A stretch of 15,240 nucleotides of DNA from Verrucomicrobia bacterium UBA2460. GTDB taxonomy: Bacteria; Verrucomicrobiota; Verrucomicrobiia; Methylacidiphilales; Verrucolacustridaceae. Position 1 is the first letter of the stretch. Each line of letters begins with the position of its first letter. The notes under the pieces are model-generated. The model was not told the DNA's origin. It made no database searches and saw only the letters and a list, made by a program, of their open reading frames with translations. This document shows positions 6,229 to 13,937 of this stretch, piece after piece. The stretch spans positions 1 through 15,240 of the forward strand of contig DDPU01000004.1 of the NCBI GenBank assembly GCA_002342345.1, read 5' to 3'. A program made the position numbers and the translations under genes.

Positions 6229-7355
6229 GGCTTCCTGGCCAGCACCGGCGGCCCCTCCCTGGAAACCAGCCGCGTGGTTTTCTTTTCGAGGGGCAACGGC
6301 AGCGGCGCGCCTGCGGTGGTCGTTCCCAGGGCCAACCGCCGCCGGGTCGGCAAGGAGGGGATTTCCAGCGCGAAACTCAGGGCCAGCAGCAAAATCCCGG
6401 GAGCCAGAAACCACTGGAACCGCTCCGCCATTCTCACATCCCGCGTCTTGGAAAAGTCGCCGGTCTTTCCCTGCGCCACCGTTTCCTGGATCAGCTCCGC
6501 CAGATCCACCCAGTTGGATGCCTCGCGGTAAACCCCGCCGGTGGCCTGCGCCAGCTCCTCCAAGGTGGCGGGCTCCAGCTTGGACAATACCGCGGCACCA
6601 CGCCCGTCCTTGATGACGCCTCCCTGGCCGTCGGGCACAAGCCCGCCGGCCGCGGTCCCAATGCCCAGGGAAATCACCTTCACTTCCTTTTTCTTCAAAT
6701 CTTCCAGGGCCCTACGCCAGTCCGGGTCATGGGCCTCCCCGTCGCTCAACACGATCAGAAAGCGGTCCGCCGCCGTGCTTTGGCCGAACGCCTCGTTGGC
6801 CACCCGCAGCATTCCGGCGTAATCCGTTCCGGCCTGGGGAAGATAGGATGGGTCCAGCCCCGTAAGGATGTCCCTCATGATTTCATAGTCGGAGCTCATC
6901 GGAACCTGCAGAAAAGCCGTCCCGGCAAAAACCGCCAGGCCCACCCGCTCTCCCTGCAGCTCGTCCAGCAGCGCCCCGATGAGAAGCTTGGCCCGGGCCA
7001 GCCGGGTCGGCTTGACGTCCTCCGCCAGCATGCTCGCGGAAAGATCCAGGGCGATGAGCACCTCCCGCGACTGGTCGAAGACCGTCTCCTCAAGGTTCCC
7101 CCATTGGGGCCTTGCCAGTGCCACCAAAACCAGCGCACTCCCCAGTCCAAGCCATGTTCCCGAGGCCCGCCGTTTTGACGCCGGCCGGTCGGTTACCGCC
7201 CGGGCCCCCGCCCAGCGCCGTAAAACCTTGGGGAGGCGTAAACCACCGCTCGTGCCGGTTGTTCCGCGAAAGAGAGCCCAGGCCAAAAACAGGGCAACAG
7301 GGACCAGGGCCAGAATCCACGGCTGTTCCCAATGAATCCCAAAAAAAGAGCTCAA
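6225..7355 (-). CDS. BatB-like VWA-domain membrane protein
   Basis: A 376-residue inner-membrane protein. An N-terminal helix (residues ~13-29, WILALVPVALFLAWALF) and a second (~68-81) ending in the family motif LALARPQWG-like VALARPQWG lead into a von Willebrand A domain. The metal site is intact: DLSAS (D104, S106, S108) and LSDGE (D205), with ERVGLAVFAGTAF between. A C-terminal helix (~318-335, WFLAPGILLLALSFALEI) follows. BatA and BatB are thought to assemble together under a MoxR ATPase. The start chosen is TTG 7355, which overlaps the batA stop as TTGA, puts the first helix at the usual family position, and has a G-rich ribosome site (GGGGGG, 7 bases upstream). An ATG-like extension further up would add 29 residues read from inside batA and looks unnatural. 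Confidence 0.88.
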   Translation of the reverse strand: MSSFFGIHWEQPWILALVPVALFLAWALFRGTTGTSGGLRLPKVLRRWAGARAVTDRPASKRRASGTWLGLGSALVLVALARPQWGNLEETVFDQSREVLIALDLSASMLAEDVKPTRLARAKLLIGALLDELQGERVGLAVFAGTAFLQVPMSSDYEIMRDILTGLDPSYLPQAGTDYAGMLRVANEAFGQSTAADRFLIVLSDGEAHDPDWRRALEDLKKKEVKVISLGIGTAAGGLVPDGQGGVIKDGRGAAVLSKLEPATLEELAQATGGVYREASNWVDLAELIQETVAQGKTGDFSKTRDVRMAERFQWFLAPGILLLALSFALEIPSLPTRRRLALGTTTAGAPLPLPLEKKTTRLVSREGPPVLARKP

Positions 7356-8392
7356 GCCGCTGCCCCCCACCGCCCTGGCCGGGCCAAGGCCAATCCCGCA
7401 AAGAAAATCGCCAGGCCGGGCGCCGCAAAGGCCGGATACCATTCGTCGGCCCGGATCTGCGCCTTGGCGCTGAACTCGATGCGTTGCCGCTTGTCGATGG
7501 CGGCAAAGGCCGCCTCGGCTGTTCCCACATCCATCGCCCGGAAAAACTTGCCATCCGTGATGGAGGCAATCTGCTGAAGGGTTCCCTCATCCAGGTCGGA
7601 AACCGCCTGCCGGTACCCCAACTTTCGTCCCGCATTGTCCACCACCGGCATCGGCACGATCCCCGGCCGGCCTGCCCCGATGGTGTAGACGGGAATTCCC
7701 CGCGTCCGCGCCAGTTCCGCCGCCTGCAACGGGGCCAACACCCCGCTGTTGTTCGAGCCGTCTGTCAGGAGGATCACGAAAGCCCCCTTGCGCTGCCCGC
7801 CCTTGCCTTTTTCCGCCTGCTCCAGGCGGGTCACGGCCAAACCCAGTCCGTCCCCCACCGCCGTGGCATCCTCCACCAGGCCGATCTTGAGACGCTGGAT
7901 CTGACGGGCAAGCCAGTCGTGATCGAAGGTCAGCGGGGAAAGCGTGTAGGCTCGGCCCCCATAGACCACCACGCCGATGCGGTCGGTGGGCCTTCTCAGG
8001 ATGAACGCTTCCACGATCGGCTGGATCGCCTGCAGGCGGTTGATCCTTCCCAGCGGCCCCTCGTAATCCTCCGCCAACATGCTGGGGGAAAGGTCGATCG
8101 CCAGCATGATGTCATAGCCCTTTTGCCGGACCTGTTTTTTCTCCTCAAGCTGCTGCGGTCGCGCGAGTGCGATCACCAACACCGCGAAACCGCTTGCCGC
8201 CAAAAGGGAGGGCATGCGCCCCAGGGAAACCACCGGGGCCCCGGCCCACCGCGCCACCCGGGGAATGACCAGCACGGGGCGCGGTCGCCGGTTTCTCCAC
8301 CAAGCGGCCAACGGCAAAAGCAGCAGCGCCAAAAGCCAAAGCGGATCGGCCAACGTCCAGCCTCCGGGGAGAAAAGTCGGCGCCGGATTCAC
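7352..8392 (-). CDS. BatA-like VWA-domain membrane protein
   Basis: A 346-residue inner-membrane protein with the BatA layout: helix at ~17-31 (PLWLLALLLLPLAAW), second helix ~60-77 ending in ALARPQ, then a von Willebrand A domain with an intact metal-ion site, DLSPS (D100, S102, S104), a probable third ligand near T155 (LSPLTFD) and LLTDGSNNSG (D211). A C-terminal helix (~322-340) closes it. The conserved segment RPTDRIGVVVYGGRAYT is typical of the family. The start is GTG 8392, overlapping the DUF58 stop as GTGA; GGGAG lies 7 bases upstream, supporting coupled translation. Probably assembles with the neighbouring BatB. Confidence 0.9.
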   Translation of the reverse strand: MNPAPTFLPGGWTLADPLWLLALLLLPLAAWWRNRRPRPVLVIPRVARWAGAPVVSLGRMPSLLAASGFAVLVIALARPQQLEEKKQVRQKGYDIMLAIDLSPSMLAEDYEGPLGRINRLQAIQPIVEAFILRRPTDRIGVVVYGGRAYTLSPLTFDHDWLARQIQRLKIGLVEDATAVGDGLGLAVTRLEQAEKGKGGQRKGAFVILLTDGSNNSGVLAPLQAAELARTRGIPVYTIGAGRPGIVPMPVVDNAGRKLGYRQAVSDLDEGTLQQIASITDGKFFRAMDVGTAEAAFAAIDKRQRIEFSAKAQIRADEWYPAFAAPGLAIFFAGLALARPGRWGAAA

Positions 8393-9300
8393 CTCCGGAC
8401 TCCCTTCATCCGCCTCTTGAAAAAGGCCACCAGCGGATCAAGAAGATCGCCTTCCGTGCTGACGGTCAGGCGCTGGAGGGGGCTGGGAAACCACTCTTCC
8501 CATGCCTCGTCTCTCTCCTTTTTCCAGACATCATGCCGGTTTTGGCTTTCGAAGGTTCCGGTGTCGAAGGCCAGCACCTCGCCGGTCTCGGGATCCACCG
8601 CCGGAAGGATTCCCGCCGAAGGCAGTTCAAGGTCCCAGGGGTCATCCACCCGCACCCCGATCATTTCGTACCTCTTTTTCAGCGCCGCCCAGCCCGCCCC
8701 CGGGGCCCGCGGGGGGAAATCCCCGAGCCAAAGCACCACGCTGTGCCGCGGAAACGCGTGGAAGAAAAGTTTCCAATCCACCTCCACCTCCGCCCCGTCC
8801 TCCAGTTTCGGAACCGGTTGCCCCAACAGGGTGGCGGCCGTCCGCACAATGTTCACCCGGCCGCGCACCGGCTGCCGGACTTCGTGTCCTGTCGGGGTGG
8901 CGTGCCAAAAGCCCACCCGGTCGCGGTTGCCGGCGGCAGTCAGAGCGAACAGGCCGGCGACCTCCAGCAGGGCCTCCCGCTTCGTCCGGCTGCCAGAACC
9001 AAACTGAAGGGAGGGAGTGTCTTCCAGCAGGAGAATCACCGTGAGCTCCCGCTCTTCGATAAACTTTTTCCGATACAGTTCTCCCAGCCGCGCCGAAACG
9101 TTCCAATCGACGTCGCGGATGTCGTCGCCGTATTCGTATTTGACCACCTGGTCGAACTCCCGGCCCCGGCCTCGGAACGCGGAACGGTATTCTCCCCCGA
9201 GAAAGGAATCCGCCGCCATGCGGACGCGCCACTCCAGCCGGCGAAGCATGGCCAGCGGGGCCTTGCGGGCCGCTTGCCCGGAGCCGGTCAGGGTTGTCAT
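8389..9300 (-). CDS. DUF58-family protein of the MoxR/Bat operon
   Basis: A 303-residue protein without signal or membrane helices. It has the DUF58 signature: GEYRSAFRGRGREFDQVVKYEYGDDIRDVDWNVSAR (residues ~36-71), then LYRKKFIEERE. The following VWA-like strand normally carries a DxSxS metal site; here it reads LLLEDTPSLQFGS (90-102), so the aligned positions are E93, T95 and S97. This change may weaken metal binding. DUF58 proteins almost always sit between a MoxR ATPase and VWA genes and are presumed partners. Start ATG 9300 follows GGGGGAGG at 7 bases; the gene begins 24 bases past the moxR stop and overlaps batA by 4 bases. Confidence 0.9.
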   Translation of the reverse strand: MTTLTGSGQAARKAPLAMLRRLEWRVRMAADSFLGGEYRSAFRGRGREFDQVVKYEYGDDIRDVDWNVSARLGELYRKKFIEERELTVILLLEDTPSLQFGSGSRTKREALLEVAGLFALTAAGNRDRVGFWHATPTGHEVRQPVRGRVNIVRTAATLLGQPVPKLEDGAEVEVDWKLFFHAFPRHSVVLWLGDFPPRAPGAGWAALKKRYEMIGVRVDDPWDLELPSAGILPAVDPETGEVLAFDTGTFESQNRHDVWKKERDEAWEEWFPSPLQRLTVSTEGDLLDPLVAFFKRRMKGVRR

Positions 9301-9324
9301 CCGCAGGCCTCCCCCATCCCCTCC

Positions 9325-10302
9325 TTAATACCCGGCAGGCACCGGCACGCGCTCCAGCACGCCGCGCAGGATCTCGTCGGTGGTCGTCTCCTCCGCCTCG
9401 GCCTCATAGGTCAGACCCACGCGGTGACGGAGGGCATCGAGGAACACATTCTGCACCACTTCCGGCGTTCCGTGATCCATGCCATGCAACCACGCCAGGG
9501 CGCGCGTCGCCTGCACCAGCGCAAGCGAGGCTCGGGGGCTCGCCCCGTAGGAAAGCACCTTGGAGGCCCCGGCGGAACCACTGGGTCCGGCCGCCGCGTC
9601 GCGCGTCGCGCGGACCAGCGCCAGCATGTAAGCCTGCAAGGGAGGACTGAGGTGCACGTTGTCCACCTGATCCCGCAAGGCGAGCAGCTCCTCGCCCGAG
9701 GAGACGGACTCGAGCTTCGGTTGCTGGGTCAGCTGTCCCCAGCGATCCATCATGGCCCGCTCCTCCTGTTCGGACGGATAGTCCACCAGCAGCTTGAAAA
9801 GAAACCGGTCGGTCTGGGCCTCGGGCAAAGGATAGGTCCCCTCCTGCTCGAGCGGATTCTGCGTGGCCATCACCAGAAAGGGCCGGGGCAGATGGTGCGT
9901 TTCCCCGCCAATCGTCACCTGGCGCTCCTGCATCGCCTCCAAAAGGGCGCTTTGCACCTTGGCGGGCGCACGGTTGATCTCGTCCGCAAGTACCAGATTG
10001 GCAAAGACGGGCCCCTTGTGGACGCGAAAGCTTCCTTCCTTGGGCTGAAACACCATCGTGCCGACCACGTCGCTGGGAAGAAGATCGGGGGTGAACTGGA
10101 TTCTCTCGAACTCCAGGCCCATGGCCGAACCGAGGCTTTTGATCAGCAGGGTCTTGGCAAGCCCCGGCAACCCTTCCAGCAAAACGTGTCCGTTGGACAA
10201 TAACGCGACCAGAAGCCTCTCGATGACAGCATCCTGCCCAATGATGGCCTTCTGGACCTCCCCCTTGATTCGCCCAGCCCATTCCGATCCTTTTTTTGCC
10301 AT
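9325..10302 (-). CDS. MoxR-type AAA+ ATPase
   Basis: A 325-residue cytoplasmic ATPase of usual MoxR length. Visible motifs: Walker A GLPGLAKT (residues 44-51), the family segment RIQFTPDLLPSDVVGT (67-82), Walker B LVLADEIN (103-110) followed by RAPAKVQSALLEAMQERQVT, sensor 1 ATQNP (146-150) with LEQEGTYPLPEAQTDRF, and sensor 2 GASPRASLAL (~251-260). MoxR proteins act as chaperone-like remodelers for VWA-domain partners; here the partners would be BatA and BatB. It is the first gene of the operon, with its own putative promoter. The start ATG 10302 has GGAGG 10 bases upstream. Confidence 0.96.
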   Translation of the reverse strand: MAKKGSEWAGRIKGEVQKAIIGQDAVIERLLVALLSNGHVLLEGLPGLAKTLLIKSLGSAMGLEFERIQFTPDLLPSDVVGTMVFQPKEGSFRVHKGPVFANLVLADEINRAPAKVQSALLEAMQERQVTIGGETHHLPRPFLVMATQNPLEQEGTYPLPEAQTDRFLFKLLVDYPSEQEERAMMDRWGQLTQQPKLESVSSGEELLALRDQVDNVHLSPPLQAYMLALVRATRDAAAGPSGSAGASKVLSYGASPRASLALVQATRALAWLHGMDHGTPEVVQNVFLDALRHRVGLTYEAEAEETTTDEILRGVLERVPVPAGY

Positions 10303-10325
10303 AAATCAAAAGCCTCCTTCATGCC

Positions 10326-10353
10326 ATTCTTGCAGGGGTGAAAGTTTTTTCAA
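10326..10353 (-). promoter_or_regulatory. Possible sigma-70-type promoter of the moxR-bat operon
   Basis: The minus strand has TTGAAA (10348-10353, 5 of 6 to TTGACA), a 16-base spacer and AAGAAT (10326-10331, 4 of 6 to TATAAT), giving a leader of only ~20 bases ahead of the moxR ribosome site. It lies in a 103-bp gap between two genes of the same direction, where an operon start would be expected. No terminator for the upstream gene was found, so read-through is also possible. Confidence 0.35.
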
Positions 10354-10405
10354 CCCTCCACCCCAATACCCCCCGGCCTCGCCGAGAAGGCAAACGGATC
10401 CACTT

Positions 10406-11806
10406 TTAGTTGCCGGAAAAAACCGCCGCCCCTTTTTCGATCCGCTCCAAAGAGAGGTGCTCCGCCGCACCGATGGCGGCAGTCATTTTGGCGATGCTCC
10501 CGGTCCACTGATTCCACGAACGGATCACCAGGGCCGGGGGAAGGGCCAATTTTCCCAGGGTCGCCTCGATCCGGTAAACGTCCTCCCCCTGCTCGGACCG
10601 ATGAAAAGTCATCTCGTGGCGGAGAACAAACTTTCGCCCGAGCAGATTTCCCGTCCGGTCCAGCCGCAGGCAACCGTCCTGCATCCCCAGTTTCCAGCTC
10701 TCGGCCGAGACGACCAGGATTTCCGTCACTTTCGGCGCCGAAAACCGCAGTCTCTTTCCAAACCAGGCGTTGAGATCCGCCGCGCCAATCCTCAATTCCC
10801 GGGGAAAGGGTTTTTTTTCGCCGGCGTGCCGCCAGAAAAGCTCCTCCACCGCCGCCGCGTCCCCGGGTCCCTCCGTCTCCAGGGTCGCCGGCTCGCTCAT
10901 GGCCAGGCCGGCGGCGCGAACCAGCACCGCCACCAGGGCCAAACCCGCCAAGATCCATCCCGTCCCCTTCCACCAGGCCCGGTGCCGGCCGATCTCCAAA
11001 ACGCCATGGAAAAGAAAACTGGCCCCCAAAAAAGCTCCGAGTAACCCCACCGCCACAAAGGCGAGCAGAATTCCCTGGCTGACCAAAACCGAGGACACCT
11101 CGGGAATTTCCAGTTTGGCGAGAAATGCCTCCCGGGCCGCTTTTTGCCGGGCCCCCTTCTCGCGCTCCCAGTCCTCCGGATTTAGCCACCTTCCCTCGAG
11201 CTTCTTTTTTCCGGCATCCATTTCCGCTTTCTCCAGGCGCCAAGGCTCGGATCTTTGGTCAATTTCCCCCTGCAGGGAGGGAAACCTGCTCCGCGCCTCG
11301 GCGAAAACCCCCAGCCGTTGATTCAGCTCCTCCTCCGTGTAGGTAAACGTCGGGCTGTGCGACTGGGGCAGGGCGCGGCCCAGAAATTCATCCAGTTCCG
11401 CGCGTGCCTTGGCCAGGCTTTCCCCGTTCTCCTGCCCGGGCATCGCATCCAAAACTTTTTTCCATTTCTCCACTTCCTCCTGGAGGGTTCTTTCCAGCGC
11501 GGCGGCCCTCGCCTTGGCTTCCAGCAGGGCGTTGATCGCTGCCAGCGCGGTTTCGCGGTTGGCTTTTTCCCCGGGCCCGGGAGCGGGGGTCACGCGCGCG
11601 AGGATTCTTTTTTCCGGGATTGTTCTTTCCAAGCCCCCCGGCTCCACCAGCACGGCTGTCCCGTCCCGCCTCGATTCCCGTTCCACCAACACCAGCTCCT
11701 CGGTCTCATCCTCCCGGGCCGGCTCCAGGATGTAGACCTGCAGCCCGGCCCAGCCGCTGGCCAGAAGCGCCAGCCACAAGCCCGCCGCCCCGGCCAGCCG
11801 TCTCAA
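10406..11806 (-). CDS. Membrane protein of unknown function coupled to transketolase
   Basis: I do not recognise this 466-residue protein. It has an N-terminal membrane helix (residues ~5-26), then a long charged, mostly helical region (~80-235) that looks partly coiled-coil (ALLEAKARAAALERTLQEEV, VEKWKKVLDAM). Two closely spaced helices follow (~240-267 and ~282-302), then a soluble C-terminal domain (~315-466) with alternating strands (AADLNAWFGKRL ... GCLRLDR ... GKLALPPALVIRSWNQW). That last pattern recalls YpmS/DUF2140-like secreted domains, but only loosely. The start chosen is TTG 11806, overlapping the transketolase stop as TTGA, with GGAAG 8 bases upstream; a longer frame reaching 12208 is a shadow of transketolase. 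Coupling suggests co-expression, not necessarily shared function. Confidence 0.75.
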   Translation of the reverse strand: MRRLAGAAGLWLALLASGWAGLQVYILEPAREDETEELVLVERESRRDGTAVLVEPGGLERTIPEKRILARVTPAPGPGEKANRETALAAINALLEAKARAAALERTLQEEVEKWKKVLDAMPGQENGESLAKARAELDEFLGRALPQSHSPTFTYTEEELNQRLGVFAEARSRFPSLQGEIDQRSEPWRLEKAEMDAGKKKLEGRWLNPEDWEREKGARQKAAREAFLAKLEIPEVSSVLVSQGILLAFVAVGLLGAFLGASFLFHGVLEIGRHRAWWKGTGWILAGLALVAVLVRAAGLAMSEPATLETEGPGDAAAVEELFWRHAGEKKPFPRELRIGAADLNAWFGKRLRFSAPKVTEILVVSAESWKLGMQDGCLRLDRTGNLLGRKFVLRHEMTFHRSEQGEDVYRIEATLGKLALPPALVIRSWNQWTGSIAKMTAAIGAAEHLSLERIEKGAAVFSGN

Positions 11807-13863
11807 CGGCAAAGCTTCCGCACGGCCTCGGCGATGTCCCGCGGTCCCATTGCGAAATGGTCGTACAGTTCGCGGGCGCTGTAGGCGGAGCGGCCGAACT
11901 CCCCCTTCATCCCGATCGCGGCGCTCTTCACGGCGATTCCCGCAAGGTTGAGCGCATGCACCAGCATCGCCCCCATGCCTCCGACAATCTGGTGATCCTC
12001 CGCGGTCACCAGCCTGCCGCCCGCCTCGCCCAAAACCGGGGAAATCGTCGCCAGATCCGGACGGTTCACAAAGGGATTGTCGATGACCGCCGCCTGTTTG
12101 CCGTCCTTGGCCAGCAGCTCCGCCGCCTCCAGCGCCAGCGACACCATCGGCCCACAGGCCACGATGGCCGCATCCTTGCCCCGCCGAAGAACCTCCGCCT
12201 TGCCCCACGCATAGCCGTTAAGACGATCCCCGATCCGCGCCGGAAAGTCCTCCCGGCCCGCAAAAAAGATCGCATTTTCCCCGTCCCGCCCCGCCTGTCG
12301 CTCCTTCGCCATCCGCCGGAAGGCCTCCAGCATCAGGCCGTAGGCCTGATCCGAACAGCAGGGGGAAATCGCCAGGGTGTGCGGAATGGAGGAAACCGCC
12401 GCCAGGTAGGTCGTCGCCTCATGCGAGGCGCCGTCCGCCGCGTCCTGGAATCCGGCATGGGTAAACGCCCCCACCACCGGCCCCTGCGACAGCGCCGCCA
12501 TGATCAGCGGCAGGTTCCCCTTGGTGATGCCGAACTGGGAGAAGGTGTCCGCCACCGGAAGGAAACCTGTTTTGGCCAGCCCCGTGCAGGTGCTGATCAT
12601 GTTCGCCTCGGCCACGCCGATGTCGAACGAGCGGCCCGGCACCGCCTTCTGGAACGCCGCCACCCCGGTGGATCCGGCCAGGTCTGCGCTGACCGAAACC
12701 ACCGGAAGCCCTTCCTGGGCGGCTTGGGTCATGGCGCGGGAAAAACCCGCCTGCACCTTTTCCTTTTTCACCGGTGTGGCGGCCGCTGCCGGGGATTTCT
12801 TTTTGGCGGCCTGTTTCTCCTCCCAAGCCTTGCGCAGTGTCTGGGCCCATGCGGCCAGATCCGGCGGCGTCCTGCCGCCGGTGATCTCGTTCACAAACTC
12901 CACGATCTTTTCGCCGTCTTTCAGCGGAAAACCGTGTCCCCCCGAGGAGCTCTGTTCGGTCTCCTTCACGCCAAAACCCTTGATGGTTTTCACCCAGAGA
13001 CAGACCGGGCGGCGCGGATCGCCTTTCGCGTCCGCCACCGCCTGTTCCACCGCAAGGTAAACCTTCTCCAGGTTCTGACCCTCGTGAACATGACGGACGT
13101 TCCAGCCCAGCGGCGCCAGGGAGGCAAACGAAGGCTCCATCGTGAAGCTGTCCTTCGAAATCCGCCCGGAAAGCTTGGTGTCATTGTCGGAAACAACGAG
13201 CACGAACGGGTTCAGCTCTCCCCGCCCGGCGAGCCCGGGAATGGCCGCAAGGGCCTCCTTGGCCTCGCCCTCCATGCAGGCTCCGTCGGAAATCACGCAA
13301 AAGGTCAGGCGATCGCGCTTCGCCAGCCGGTCCCCGAGCGCCAGCCCCTGGGCCACCGGAATCCCCGATCCAAGCGGCCCGTTGCTGATGAAAACGCCCT
13401 CGGGATTCAGGTGGCTTTCCCCGTGGCCGGTCAGCTTGCTTCCGATGCTGCGGAATTTCTTCAGGTCGTCGAAGGTCATACCGTCGAACCCGTACTGTGC
13501 CCGCAGCGCGTACACGCCGTTTTCCGTGTGGCCGGCATCGTTGACGAAGTGGTAGGCCTCGTGCCAGGGCCGTCCCTTCGCCGCAAACATGATCCCGTGA
13601 ATCGCCGACATGGTCTCCGCCAGCGCCGCTGGCCCGCCCCAGTGGCAAGCCGCGCCCCCAATCACCGCATGCGTGTCCATCAGGGCCACCAAAGCCCGGG
13701 TCATCACCGGATCAGCCAGGATGACTTCCTGGCCGGCGGCGTTTTTCACCTTTACCGGGTATTTGGGCCCACTGGTCGGGGTTGGCGCCAGGCGATTGGG
13801 CAGGCTGAGGGGGCGCAACGGGGGGGCTTCGACGGTTTTGACGGGTCCGACTTCAGTGGCCAT
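11803..13863 (-). CDS. tkt: Transketolase, divergent type
   Basis: A cytoplasmic thiamine-diphosphate enzyme of 686 residues that moves two-carbon units between sugar phosphates in the pentose phosphate pathway. The cofactor motif reads SDGACMEGEAKEA (192-204), followed at longer than usual spacing (32 residues) by N227. Residues aligning by eye to the E. coli catalytic set are present: H74, H112, H147 (GHGE), H310 (GGHGFPL), E419 (GVAEANM, the activating Glu), F441/F444 and D477/H481 (AADGASHEA). NGPLGSGI (161-168) matches the TGPLGQGI motif. Unusual points are a Pro-rich N-terminal extension (~1-45), a Lys/Ala/Pro linker (350-370) between the two halves, and no clear equivalent of the phosphate-binding Arg before the second domain. 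Start ATG 13863 has AAGGAG 8 bases upstream. The 74-bp gap after recF shows no convincing promoter or terminator. Confidence 0.93.
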   Translation of the reverse strand: MATEVGPVKTVEAPPLRPLSLPNRLAPTPTSGPKYPVKVKNAAGQEVILADPVMTRALVALMDTHAVIGGAACHWGGPAALAETMSAIHGIMFAAKGRPWHEAYHFVNDAGHTENGVYALRAQYGFDGMTFDDLKKFRSIGSKLTGHGESHLNPEGVFISNGPLGSGIPVAQGLALGDRLAKRDRLTFCVISDGACMEGEAKEALAAIPGLAGRGELNPFVLVVSDNDTKLSGRISKDSFTMEPSFASLAPLGWNVRHVHEGQNLEKVYLAVEQAVADAKGDPRRPVCLWVKTIKGFGVKETEQSSSGGHGFPLKDGEKIVEFVNEITGGRTPPDLAAWAQTLRKAWEEKQAAKKKSPAAAATPVKKEKVQAGFSRAMTQAAQEGLPVVSVSADLAGSTGVAAFQKAVPGRSFDIGVAEANMISTCTGLAKTGFLPVADTFSQFGITKGNLPLIMAALSQGPVVGAFTHAGFQDAADGASHEATTYLAAVSSIPHTLAISPCCSDQAYGLMLEAFRRMAKERQAGRDGENAIFFAGREDFPARIGDRLNGYAWGKAEVLRRGKDAAIVACGPMVSLALEAAELLAKDGKQAAVIDNPFVNRPDLATISPVLGEAGGRLVTAEDHQIVGGMGAMLVHALNLAGIAVKSAAIGMKGEFGRSAYSARELYDHFAMGPRDIAEAVRKLCR

Positions 13864-13937
13864 GGCTTTAGCTCCTTAAAAGTTTTGTATTCAAAGGGGC
13901 GAGGAGCGTATCGGTTCCGCCGCCGCCTTGGCAAGGC

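Noticed and set aside
6229-6414. N-terminal extension of the BatC-like protein back to 6414
   Set aside because: It would bury the signal peptide behind 62 residues read from inside batB; ATG 6228 gives a clean signal peptide.
7112-9007. Very long plus-strand open frame (631 codons) opposite batA, batB and the DUF58 gene
   Set aside because: Low-complexity Pro/Arg/Gly-rich translation with no motif; the opposite strand encodes clear conserved proteins. A typical antisense shadow in high-GC coding DNA.
8533-10203. Plus-strand open frame of 556 codons opposite moxR and the DUF58 gene
   Set aside because: No recognisable domain, and moxR on the other strand has all AAA+ motifs. Shadow frame.
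11807-12208. N-terminal extension of the membrane protein back to 12208
   Set aside because: The added 134 residues are a frame shadow of transketolase with Arg/Gly-rich composition; the TTG at 11806 with GGAAG upstream places the first membrane helix at the N-terminus.
13914-13937. Palindrome GCCTTGCCAAGGC after the recF stop as a terminator
   Set aside because: Only a 4-bp stem with a realistic loop and no T-tract follows; too weak to call.
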